From NCBI RefSeq assembly GCF_002999335.1, contig NW_020312758.1, positions 100,018 to 164,017 of the forward strand: a stretch of DNA of 64,000 bases. The letters run 5' to 3'. Shown piece by piece: positions 38,411-49,334 of the stretch (position 1 is its first letter; every line of letters begins with the position of its first letter). This DNA comes from Cyclospora cayetanensis. Lineage: Eukaryota > Apicomplexa > Conoidasida > Eucoccidiorida > Eimeriidae. A program made the position numbers and the translations under genes. A model generated the notes under the pieces. It did no database searches, was not told the origin of the DNA, and saw only the letters and a program-made list of their open reading frames with translations.

Positions 38411-39207
38411 GTGTACCAGGTTACCATGCAAAGACGCTTGCAGACAGGCAGCCAGGACCATTTGCCATCCTCTCACGAATCAATGCTTTCATAGCCTATC
38501 TGTTTGCTTAAAAGTTGGAGGTGCCATGAAACTACCAAGCCGGCATCCTATAGAAGCAAAACTTCCCGAACCATTTACGGACGTTGCAACGTAGGCAAGG
38601 GTCTGGAGGTGAAGATTCACATGGAGCCGTTAAAGTGCTCAATTATTGAGCAGCAGAGCACTAAGGACCCACTAGGCAGGAGATTTCAATGAAATGAGGC
38701 GGCGAAAGCGAGCCATAGTGGTCAGTGGAGTAGTATTTGCAGTCTTTGTTGCTTGCAGGAGGAGATTTCGCGGCCCTGTTTGGTTAGCAACCCTAATTGC
38801 CGTAGAGGGCACTTGCAAAAGCAATTGTTCGTCCCCAGAGCGTGCTCTGTCTGAGATAGCTACTTTCACCGATAAGGATTGCTCAAAATATTTTCAGAGA
38901 TTATTGTTGAGGTGGTCTACATGCTCAGATATATGGGAGGACATACCTAGGTTGGTCACTGCTACCTTATTCCTTATGCCTCTTTCGGGGCCTTTACATT
39001 AACTATTGCATGCAATGGCTCGATTTTGCATGAAAGCAGTGCTGTACGAGGCATAGGTACTAAGGAGCTAATGTTTCAGTCCCCTTCTATAGTTTATTTG
39101 TCTCGTTTTCTTATGCAAGGGGGCTAGCACGTTGTAGCGCTCAAAAGCCCCCAAGCCACTATGCCGCCACCTTGGTGTTGGCTTGATGCCTTGTTCACTG
39201 TTGGCTT

Positions 39208-39247
39208 GTGCGTGTGTGTGTGTATGTGTGTGTGTGTGTATGTGTGC
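39208..39247. repeat. TG microsatellite
   Basis: A (GT)n tract of about 40 bases interrupted by single A substitutions (GTGTATGTGTG). It is a simple repeat, and frames across it (VCVCVC) are not coding. Confidence 0.9.
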
Positions 39248-39574
39248 CTTTCCTTCAGTCAATTCTACTCTATCGATTCATGCACAGGTCTGCTGCTTTT
39301 ATTTGTACTTTCTTGTTTCTGCCTAGGAGAGTGGCAAAGTGCGGAAACTCTTCTGCTATCCTGCAGGATGATGGTCTCGATAGACAGGTGGGAAAGCCAA
39401 CGGGGTGAGCCTTGAGATGCCCGGGGGCCGAAAATGTAAGGGGCTAAGCTATAATTAAGCTATATTATTGGCTATGTAAGATGATGATAAGTAAAGTGTC
39501 AGATAATAGGTTCGCTAGTTCATGTTCCTGATGTATTGCACACCACTGCTGTCTCGATACAACGAAGCACAATT

Positions 39575-39665
39575 TGTGCAGCTGCGTTAGATGCTTTGTG
39601 TAACTACCTGTAAGTGCTCGGAATGATTAGCAGGTGCGGTTAAGTGAGCCTTAGATGGCCTTCTG
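39575..39665 (+). repeat. LTR-like dispersed repeat, copy 2
   Basis: The block TAGATGCTTTGTGTAACT followed by ACCTGTAAGTGCTCGGAATG aligns with 45010-45048 (TAGATGCTTGTGTAACTAGC) and with the reverse complement of 60500-60690 (GATAGACGCTGTGTGCAACT). It is about 1.2 kb 3' of the plus-strand integrase, consistent with that element's 3' LTR. Confidence 0.65.
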
Positions 39666-39969
39666 TCTTAATTTTAGTAATTCAGATGGGTGAATTTGGG
39701 GATAGGCACGGAATCTTGTGAGAAATCTTCAAGAGCTTTCTACTTTATTTGCAGTCAGCGTGGCTTTCAGTGTCTCCGTGTGGAGACACTTAATGGAGCA
39801 TTAAATTTTGAGTTCTTAGTTTGGCTGTTCGTGTATCTTGCCGGCTGCAGAGTAGACTTAATGACCGAAGCTTTTGATATTTGCTTCCGTATGTGGAGGG
39901 CGCAGCAAAGCCAACACTAGTTGTTCTTCGCCCTTGTTGTGGGAACCCGTACGGGATACGGCACCGAGA

Positions 39970-40020
39970 ATTAAAAGCTTTACAAAATAAAACTCAGTAA
40001 ACTTCGTTCAAGCTTTTAAT
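39970..40020. repeat. 11-bp inverted repeat
   Basis: ATTAAAAGCTT at 39970-39980 and its exact complement at 40010-40020, with a loop of about 29 bases. It is AT-rich; the role is unknown. The rest of 39.7-41.5 kb shows no supportable gene. Confidence 0.5.
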
Positions 40021-41572
40021 GGGGTTTTAGGGCCAAGGGCTTTCCTGTGGAGGTTCAAACTGGGGCGGTACAGCACTCGGTCACATCGAAGATCCACAGT
40101 AGGGAGCCGGCAAAGGCTATGGCATGCTTGTACCAAAATAAGACAAGCTATCACAGTGTCTTTACATCAAGGCTTAGCTAATATATCAGTATTTTGCTAT
40201 CACAGATTACAATGCCACTGCATTGATACCCTATGTTACAATATGTTGCTGGTGCGCCTGAAAGAGCTATCGAGGAACAAAAAAACGCCTGGGAAGGCGA
40301 AATTGGCAACATTTTCTCCCCAGCATACATATTGTATCGCTCAGAATTGCGATGCTGTGCACATCTTCGATGCTGTAGTTTAGCTGCAACGACTGTGAAT
40401 ATGGCAATTCTGCACTTAACAACGTGTCATTCCACGTGCCTTTATGCATAGGATTCTGAGGCTATGGAATAATTGCAAGATATTTCAAGGTTCTTGCAGA
40501 AAGGTGGGCATTGTACCATTTCAAGCGTAACCAGCTCCGGATTGGTACATGTACAGTAGAACACAGCTAGTTGTACGTAAATGTGGTGTGACCTCCGAAC
40601 TGCTTTTTCTCCTTGTGCCCCCTTCCATATATGTTTGAAGTTGTGCTTAAGTGGCCATTTATTTGTGAAAAGGTGACTAAGTGAATTGTGCGGATTAGAT
40701 AGTGTTGTTGTAGTGAGTGGGGCCCCTAGGGCCCCTCTGGGGCTCGCTGTTGCAGGCTTTGGGTACGATACTGTGCCAGCAGGTCCGCTAAAGTGTTAAC
40801 ATTCAAGGGGTGTATCAAGAAGCATCTAAAAATGCATCGACAATGCAACGTCTGTGCCTCTGAGCATGCCCTTATGCAGCAAAGTTTATCCTAGTGCAAT
40901 CAGCGTACCAGCAGCTATTGGCATAAATGTGGCTTCTCTTGCATTCTGCTGTATTTCTCTACACTGACTTGCGAGAATAGGATGTAGTGGCTTCTTAAGG
41001 TCCGCTGGATACTGCTCTTTTAGGGCAAGGGCCCGCACACGCCCTCAACCCTAATGTTCACAGTTTCCCATAAGTCTGTAATTGGAGCAGGAGCACAGGG
41101 ACCGTGCGTGGAAAAAAACCTGCACCTTTGATTGTTCCGTTTCCTGTTACATGAAAGACAGCCTCCTTTCGGGCCCAAGGAGGCCCAGGCTTCACCCTGC
41201 CTGAAGTCCGTACATGGGCACTGCATTTCTCCCTTTGATGAAGATGGTGACGAGTAATTAGGGAAATTTCTGACAATCATTCAGAATATTAATACTTGGG
41301 CAGACATTCAGACATAGTCATTTCAAGTCTCGGACCTGGGTCTACCTTCCGCTGCCTGCCCATTGGCTAGCCGCCTACAGTGGCACTGTTTTCCTCTTTG
41401 TGTGGAATATCCAGTTGGCTTCTTCAACAGCTAATGCGCTGTAGTGCGTGACCAGGCGGCTTAGCTGACCTCCAATAACGCTTTGCCGGTACAGCAGTTG
41501 TCAAGTGCTTGGCTACGACAAGACCACGACAATTTATCTGCCATTCCCGCACTGCTTGCATTTCAAACGATG

Positions 41573-43612
41573 ATGGAATCCGGCCCTCTCTTCGTATATG
41601 CTGCTGTTGCCCGCGGCAAATGCGTGATAGCAGAGCATATTGCCCGCAATGCACCTGAAGACATTCCGCGTGCTGCTAGGTGAATTCTCTGTTTTTTGTC
41701 CACTACTAGCGGCCAACGCAACAATTTTCTGTTGAGTTTCTGCTTATTGCGACGCAGTATCACGCTTGGAAGGACGCTGGGTAGTACGTCATGGCTGCTG
41801 GGCGTAGTTGTAAATTACATGTCCTACAACGTATTGCTTTGTGTATTTTGTGCCCAGCGCTACGTTGTCCAGCTGCGTGTATGCTTCGGCGCATATTTTT
41901 TGTCTTGCTCAGGCAGGCGCTGCTCCGATTGCCTCCTCAGCGAGGGCGAAGGAGCTACGTCTTCCAGAGTCACCTCTTCTCCTTTGTAGGCTGCCCAGGA
42001 TTTCGCTAGGGAAATGGGGCACTTGGAAAGTATTTAATCATGAGGGACAGCTATAATTTTGGCCAATTGCCTACTTACTGACAAGAGCACTGAATCGGAA
42101 AAAGCAACATCCGCTAACTATGGCTGATAGGATCTACATGTGTTGCCTGATGTGCAAAGATGCCACTGATTTGCACGCCGGCCGCTTTTCCTTCCTATGG
42201 CGCACCTCAAGGCACCACGGCGGCTCTTTTGTTGTGACTTGCAGCTGGTCGGAGATCAGAACATATTCCTTTGCGTATCGCCTCAAGAGGCCTCTTTAGA
42301 CATTTCTAACACATTCCTGGTGCGCTTTTAACGGGAGGCGTACCTGACATTCATGCTGGGGGTAAACCACCCGTGGGTACATAAGGGGTTCCTGTGGCCC
42401 CTCCGTGAAGACGGTAGTGGTGGAGCTGAATTAGTGTATAAGAGTATCGCATGTGCCAGCGATCAGCTTCTTTCGTAATGTTTCACACAGTCTAGATGGG
42501 CAAAGAAGATGACCTTTGAACGCCAGTCGAGGGAAGATAGGGGGTCTTGTGCCAGTGCCTGCTTCTCGCAGACAGAGCTCCGCGCATCTCTGAATCAGCG
42601 CTTGGCAATGCGTCCGTCGTCTCCGCCTCCAAACCTTCAAGAAGAAGCCACCCAGGCCATCTTGCTTCAGCTCGTGAGTCCTGTAGATGTATTGCAACAC
42701 AATGCACGGTATGCACTTAATCCATACACCGGTGTGCGTGATTAGACCAAGTATAGGTATGAGGATATTGACGTCTAAAACGGATGAGAGTAAGCCTACT
42801 TTGTTGTGTCGTATTCTCTTGGGGTAGGAAGCGCTCGAGCGCGGCGAAGGCGGGGGCGTTCAATTGATAACGCGCGTAGAAAAGGAGCTGGAGGCTGTCA
42901 CCGACCTGGTTAAGGACAACATAAGTAACTTCTGATCCACTGAGGCGCACACGGACTCATTGAGACCCGCTGTATTGGCAAGGATGAATTAGCTGTTGAA
43001 CTTTTTGTGCCCATATATAGTTGGTAGAATGTACAGCGGGCATAACATAGGTATATCTGTATACTGTTTATAGAGTTCTTTCTAAATAATATGCGAATAC
43101 TAAGGCCACAGGGCTTTGCTTCAGTGCTTATCGTGCTTGTGGCATAACTCAGATAGCGTGCTAGAGAGGAACGAACAGATTGAGTGCCTCGTGGGCAAAA
43201 CTTCTACTTTGAAAGAGGACGTAAGCTGCTCACAGGACACTTTAAGAAAACCACAAATGGTAAATTATTGAAATGTGTGAAAATTTCGAATTAAACATTT
43301 GATTAATTGTGGTCTCCTATGATTCGATAGAATTTTCGGTTTCGATTCGAGGACTTGCTGTGTGAAGGTATGCTACTTTGTGCACTGAAGGCGGTTTCGT
43401 TTCGACAATCAGCCCGAAGGCTAAAGAGGCATGTGTGGTGGTCCACAGCTCGCACCTATATCCTTGTGCTGCTGCTCATTTCCGTGAGTATACTAACAAA
43501 TTTATTTGGCCTGCTTCTTGGTTCAGACCTTGGTGAAGAATCTTTCTTTAAAGCCTCTTGCTATCCTGCCTCCAGGAATACGAAATGTCCAGGTGTTTTG
43601 TGCAGGTTATGA
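41573..43612 (+). CDS. VAMP7-like longin R-SNARE
   Basis: Vesicle-anchored R-SNARE for membrane fusion in the endomembrane system. Exon 1 (41573-41679, ATG possibly 41570) begins MESGPLFVYAAVARGKCVIAE, the first strand of a longin domain. Exon 2 (41913-41985) gives RQALLRLPPQ and SYVFQSHLFSF. The next exon, at about 42090-42230, carries DRIYMCCLMCKDAT, FSFLW. Exon 42828-42924 plus 43153-43220 forms the SNARE helix: VEKELEAVTDLVKDNINSVL joined to ERNEQIECLVGKTSTLKED, with the zero-layer Arg present in VLERNE. The final exon, from 43391, has SFRQSARRLKRHVWW and a membrane anchor (YILVLLLISVSILTNLF). Joins within the longin part, including whether a frame at 42509-42745 belongs, are unsettled. 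A short extension follows the anchor unless a donor at 43482 is used. Confidence 0.88.
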
Positions 43613-43639
43613 GCACAGTAATCTTCTTCCTAATTCAGC

Positions 43640-44950
43640 GGTAACGCAGGACTTCACAGCTCGTTCACTGCTGGATCGATAGAATTCAGAGCAAAGATCC
43701 ACGGGAAATCTCCCCAAGTGCTGCCTCATGGTAGCAGTCACTAGGGATCCTTGCCCCACCCGCGACAGCCGTCTACGGATTGCTTAAACAGTCTAATGCT
43801 CTCTATAACGCATAGATGTCAGTTGCTTTGTACGGTAGAAAATATAAGTGGTGGTGGCCACGTATGACTATTATCTGGAGATTCGCGCGGCAAAGGGTGG
43901 CGGAGCTTGCAACACTACTAAATTAGAATTATTAGGGGTCACCAAGCAAATCCTACTTCACAAAATCTCTTAAATCAATCCAGAAATGATCAACATCACT
44001 TACATGTTGGGTTTCTTTGGAAGGGTGCTGCTGCAGTACTTGGCTTTTGTCATTGACTTTACGGACATACCATATGCTGCGGCAGCCTCACTACCTATCA
44101 GGCGAACGCTGCGCAGGCACAGTGAGAAGCTCTGGAATGGAGGCCCGCATGCGCTTTCCCCTCCTCTCTACAAATTCTGTAAACGTATACTTGCCGATAC
44201 TGGCTTGCACATAATATTGGAAACCGAGTTGCTGCACAGGAGCATTGGGTAACTCCCAACTCACGCCAGGCGTTGTAGGGTGCACCACGCACCGCAGAGC
44301 CTGGAGAAACCAGAACAAAAAAGGAGGTTGCAGCGCGCAATAAATTCTTAATTGAGTTTGTATTTAGTCCGGAGTGAAATGCACCCTTATGGAGACCCCA
44401 GATAGAGGGCTGTAGTCCACTTGCACCACCGGTAGATTTAAAGGTGCTGCCTTGGTTGCGCAAGCATGAAAACGTGCGATATCCAAGCCAGGAAGTCAAT
44501 TCACAACACCATTTAATGCAAGTAGCCGAATAGCAACAAGATATCTCGGGCCTGTACATACTTTGCCATAAACGCAACTGATTATCCTCTACAGCTACGC
44601 ATGATGAGAGAAAGCGCAACACGAAGGGAAAATTTCCCCATTATTTCGTGCACTAGCTGGCTCTCCTGCTCAAAATTTTGAGTCAAAAGGTTTCTTCTTA
44701 GCAGCACACTGGATTTAGTATAGACCTCCATCAAAATCTTCCATAGGGAGACATTTTATTCCAAAGTCGACAGAAACGATAGAAAGTTACTGATTATCTC
44801 AGTAGTACTCCCGCTCCCCCTGATCGCGCCCCTCAGGATCGACAACATGAAAGAAGAGAGATTGCAGCGGGATGAGCTGCAATACGAGCTTTAATGCACT
44901 AGTAGCATTGAATGCAAGTATAAAGAGTTGACCAATTGGTGTGTCTGTCC
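43640..44950. other. Gene-poor sequence next to LTR-like copy 3
   Basis: Frames at 43986-44252 (+) and 44098-44622 (-) overlap on opposite strands. Neither shows a family motif or a pol segment, so neither is called. Confidence 0.35.
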
Positions 44951-44959
44951 GTACATTTT

Positions 44960-45080
44960 ATAAATTGCGCACTAGTGCTACCTCGAGATAACGCACTGTA
45001 TGCACATGAGCTAGATGCTTGTGTAACTAGCTGTGAATGCTCGGAGTGCCCACAGGCGCAATTACGGATCCTAGTCGTCC
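44960..45080 (+). repeat. LTR-like dispersed repeat, copy 3
   Basis: Aligns with copy 2 through CTCGA..TAACG, CTAGATGCTTGTGTAACT, CTGTGAATGCTCGGAGTG and on to a CCTCTGTCCTCATG tract matching CTTCTGTCTTAAT at 39660. No pol fragment was recognised nearby, so it may be a solo LTR. Confidence 0.6.
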
Positions 45081-45938
45081 CTCTGTCCTCATGTCAACAA
45101 TCCTAGAAGGCGAAGGTGGGCATTTTCTTCAGAAAAATCAACAGCTTCTATACACGTTTATGTTGTTTTGCAAGCAGGTGTCTCCCCACAGAAGCCTTAG
45201 ATAAAGTTTTCCATTCTACGGTTAAGCATTACAAGTTACCGCCTTTTCTTGTCCTGTGTCAGATTTCCAAGATAAAGGAAGAGAAGTAGCTCGACCCTTT
45301 AGGCACTACAGCTGGATTGGAAAGGCTTCTAGCGCTCGCGTAAAAAAAACTGCGTTTTATTGTATGAAGCTAATACTACTCTACAGCAAAGTGGATATCA
45401 AAACGAACACACTTACTAGTCAATTTGTTTATATATCGTATTTGATATAACAGTGTGGCAGATGGTTTTAAGTGGTGCTTAGCCCGCTACATGTAGCCTG
45501 TCGGGTCGAGACCAGAGATCTACAGCCAGAGCTGAAGATGAGTTTTCTTGCCCATTTCATGGGATGCTTGTTCTACAGAGGTATAGCCTCGAGAAATGAC
45601 TTTGGGCACGTATAATTTCAGTACATGCATGGCATATTGGTTATCTTGTGTAAAAATGCATGTATTGGCACCTTTTCCAAATAAAAATGAGGTGGATTTT
45701 GTTTGAGCGCTTATGCGCAAATTCTTTATTGAGAACCATCTAGAACCCTTGTTGTTGTCAAGCAAGTATGAAAAGCACCCCTAGCGGCGGCAGCACTTTC
45801 GCGGGTCCACATAACGTACGACGGCCGCCGCAGTCCCATCTTTGGGGGTGCAGGAATCCTCATGTTCAGAGCAGCACAGAAGAGATTAAGCGTAATAATA
45901 TACAGAGGTGTATTAGGACTTTTAAACTTTCTTCCGGG

Positions 45939-46935
45939 ATGCTGCCCTCTTCCCTTGTGCGCGGTTGCGCACTACCTCTGGCGCTGCGCAGCAGTGGACC
46001 CGCCAGCAGACTAGGAACAGGACGCTCCTTTCCTCTCATTGTTCCTACAATAAGATGTATTGCAACTCACTCCCCCCATCTGCATGCGCCTTCACCTCCA
46101 CCACGGGAATTCAATGCGGATGGCAGCCCCAAAGTGTACCGCCTTACCCAGACTACATACAACCACAAATATGATTGGGAACGATGGCATTTGGCGCCGG
46201 TTGGCGTCTTTCACACCGTATATAAGGGCCAGTTTGCGAAAGATTCTCCCGCCCACTAGTATGCACAACACCTCATCGAATCTGCTGCGCGTAAAGCTGC
46301 TCTACCGGACAGCTCTACAGAAGTTAGTTACGTTAATGCGACGGGTTGTTGCGTTGCTTTTTTGTTTTGCAGTGCATGGTTGCTACAGTACAATATGCTT
46401 GTGGCGTCGGTGCCGGTGCTGCTGCTTTCCCTATCGGTTGGATTCATGGTGGCGACTTTCTCCCTTATCGGTAAGGAAGGCCATATGATGTTATGGGTGG
46501 GCTGCTAGTGAATACATCAGGTACACTTGCTTCTTTGCATTTGACCACTGTGTTGTAGCACTATGCTTGAAGGATGTCCACTGTACGCGTTTTCAGGTAT
46601 AAAGCCGAAACGCTACACAAAGGACTGGATGCTTGCAAACAAAGAGAGAGAACGCGCGGAAAATAGCAACCCCATGACCCGATACCTCGACAGAAGGCGC
46701 AAGGTGAAACAGCGCGCTGCGGCGTCCACTCGCTGCGCTTGGTTTGAGGCCTCTTCCGTGCTAGAGAGCCTGAGTTGCGTAGTTTATTTTGAGCGGTATA
46801 TGTTTTGGGAGCTTGTTTTGTCTCCACCTTCTGCAGGAACGTGGCCCTAATTGGCTCCCAGAGAAGTACCTCCCGACCCACCCATTTTTGTCTGTGAATA
46901 AGGACACGCGAGCGGACCTCACGAGCTCAGACTGA
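45939..46935 (+). CDS. Putative mitochondrial inner-membrane protein, 207 residues, family not recognised
   Basis: Four exons, 45939-46258, 46373-46470, 46597-46703 and 46837-46935, join in frame (624 bases, TGA stop). The N-terminus MLPSSLVRGCALPLALRSSG and the following Arg/Ser/Thr-rich stretch without acidic residues look like a mitochondrial presequence. A conserved-looking domain follows (PKVYRLTQTTYNHKYDWERW, then HLAPVGVFHTVYKGQF), then one membrane helix at about residues 117-140 (ASVPVLLLSLSVGFMVATFS). A basic, Tyr/Trp-containing tail ends the protein (RYTKDWMLANKERERAE; ERGPNWLPEKYLPTHPF). The design (presequence, one helix, charged tail) is what lineage-specific respiratory-chain or ATP-synthase subunits look like in Apicomplexa; that role is inference only. 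The start was chosen at the presequence Met, although the frame is open further upstream. Confidence 0.75.
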
Positions 46936-47821
46936 ACCAGTGAAGAGTAAAGACGAATGAAGTACGCCATGGGGTAGTGCAGCTGCATCCGAGGGGGTGC
47001 ATATATACTCCTTGAGCTGCCGAGGTCGTCGCAAAACTCATTTGTATGTGCCAACGCAAGCGTAACAGGCCTGCAAATCGCTGTTTGCTTGAATGGTATC
47101 GCAAAACACGAAATGGTTCAGCAGCCTTTATTTACTGTATCAATTCCAATAGGCTGACAGGGGCAAGCCCACAATGATTCAAGCGGCCATGCCGATGGCA
47201 GGGAGTCGTGTTCGTCGTGATCTGTCTTCCCTTGTGAAACTTTCCAAGGTGGAAAAAACCATAACTCGCATATACTGGCTTTTGCGCTGCTTCAAGAATA
47301 ATTCAATAAATGCGCTAAACTGGACATCCGAGCTGGGAATGTGTGTACAGCTCTTTCCCCGCTGTATCGAAAAGCCCACTGTTTGCTCTTGGGCGCTGCA
47401 GTGGTTTATCAGGTTGGTTATGGGTTTGCCCGTGGGCAGCTGCACGTGGATACTAATACCCCTTACCTGTTCAGGCTGCCAAGATCTAAGCATGAGAAAC
47501 CAGCCAACTCATGACCTATTTGTGCAAGAACATATTTTAAGCAAAGATGCGGATCTATGGTAGACGAATATTGTCCGTTCAGGATGGGAAGAGAAAGCAT
47601 AGCTTCGATACACTTAGTATCACTTTCCGACAATGAAAAATGGAAGCTCACAGTAGCGGGTAGTTTTAAGGCCAAATTCTCTCGCCTGCAGACGCGCAGT
47701 GGCTGTGGAGGATATGAAGGTGGAATGCCATGAGCCAAGATGCCACCAAAGGACTCCATGCTTTCAGGAAGCAAAAGGTGTTTCCTGTGGAAGCCCTCTT
47801 GGCATATACCAGATACACACT

Positions 47822-48673
47822 TCACGCCTCATCATTCTCTGTTGAATCCGCCGCGTGCTCCTTGATGTGTTCAACGAAAACTGAGGGACAGACACAGACC
47901 GCAACTCAACGCAGAGCGGCATCATATAATTGGCCGTGGCTTCTGTGTATGGGTAGCGCCTGAATCGAAAGATACGTGAAGCAAAAGAAAACGATTTTGT
48001 GGCTTACGCTTATACTGTTCGCGGTCGAGACGCATTTGTAGTTCTTGTAGGGAGTAACCGTCAGCGAGTAACCTGGTATGAGACAGAAACATGCACAAAC
48101 GTGCCTGAAGTGGGATAGGGCAGAACCGATGCTTCACTGTCTCATTGAAGCATATCCTTGTACTAAATATGAGATTTGCGAGCTATGCATGTCTTCCAGC
48201 CTAATTAAACTGATCAGCAGTCTCACCTGTACTTCTTGCCATTTGTGAATTCGATGTATATCTCAGATGGCGCATCATACCTGTACCAAATATAGGCGTC
48301 AGCAACTCCAGAGACACCTTCATAGGGGCGCACTAATAAGTACTCTCCTATGCCTCGCTTCGTACACAACATATATTGTTGAGCTGCGCCGTTGCCGAGT
48401 TGATAATGTGCAATGCAGGACTAGTGCACCACGACCCTAGTAAGGCGCTCGCACGACTTCCAGCATAGCAAGAACAAGCCCCAAATAAACCTACCCCAGA
48501 AACTCGATGGAAGACTGAAGACCGGGGAATTTTTTCTGTACATCGCCGACGCGTAACATCGAGCCAAGCTGTCGGCACCCTTCAGACGCCTGCCGGCCGG
48601 GATGCAGCCGCACGCGGATCGCCTTCACATGAGCCAACAGAGACAATGGGCGGAACAGTTCCCACTTTGGCAT
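47822..48673 (-). CDS. Mitochondrial large-subunit ribosomal protein, mL53-like
   Basis: Exons 48673-48495, 48280-48227, 48072-48008 and 47880-47822 join in frame to give 118 residues (human mL53: 112). The order of blocks matches mL53: VKAIRVRLHPGRQASEGCRQL, then FPGLQSSIEFLGYDAPSEIY, IEFTNGKKYRLLADGYSLQE, then a helical C-terminus (LFVEHIKEHAADSTENDEA). mL53 has the thioredoxin-like L51/S25/CI-B8 fold and sits on the mitochondrial large subunit. The splice sites are standard (GTAGGT, GTGAGA, GTAAGC donors). A distant member of the same fold group is possible. No obvious cleavable presequence is seen. Confidence 0.7.
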
Positions 48674-49334
48674 TTTAAATGAACTTGATGCGACCTCCCA
48701 CGCGCTGCATTGCAGGCATGGGTAGGGAATCTATGGCAGTGTTGCAGCAGGCTTCACCATAGCAGGTCCTTGCATTCCCATTGACTACACGGTCAAACCG
48801 TACAGCTAGCTTGTAAATCCACTGACCATTTCTGACGCTACGTTGTGGCTGCTTGTACCGCCGGAGACTACTTGGGGCCCCTATGGGGCTGCCGCAGAGC
48901 TGCAAGGCATGCTCAGTAGGGCCTATGTGGCTGTGTGGGGAATTAAGAACTCGTAATAGAGCTGATGCTACAAAGCTCCTCAAGGATCAATCCATTCGAA
49001 TACGACCCGCTGGCTGCCTGTCAGGGTCAAGCTTGGGGCTGCGGTTGGCACATATGCTGATTTGTTGCTTGTTGCAGTGAAGGAAAGTCCAACCATTGCT
49101 TGCTGGAGCCTTCAATCTACAGACGCACCATTGCATATCCGATATGTTATTTAACCGCGGGATGCCAATGATGGGCAACAGTGGAGATGGGCTCCCCAGC
49201 AATGTTTTCTCGTCTTGAGCCTATGCCCGTTAGCGTCGGCTCTGATGCTGTCTGTGCTGTCTGTTGTAAACAGATTTGTGTTACTTAGACAAAGACGCTC
49301 TAATTTCTCGACTTCGTTGTGAATTGCTTGTGAG

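Noticed and set aside
39208..39247. GT repeat as a possible CRISPR or regulatory array
   Set aside because: It is a simple dinucleotide microsatellite in a eukaryotic genome; no spacers.
44098..44622. 174-codon minus-strand frame
   Set aside because: Cys/Trp-rich with irregular composition, no start context or exon partners, in DNA next to an LTR-like copy; likely chance.
47174..47563. 130-codon plus-strand frame
   Set aside because: Overlaps an open minus-strand frame (47463-47825) and has no motif or exon partner; likely chance.
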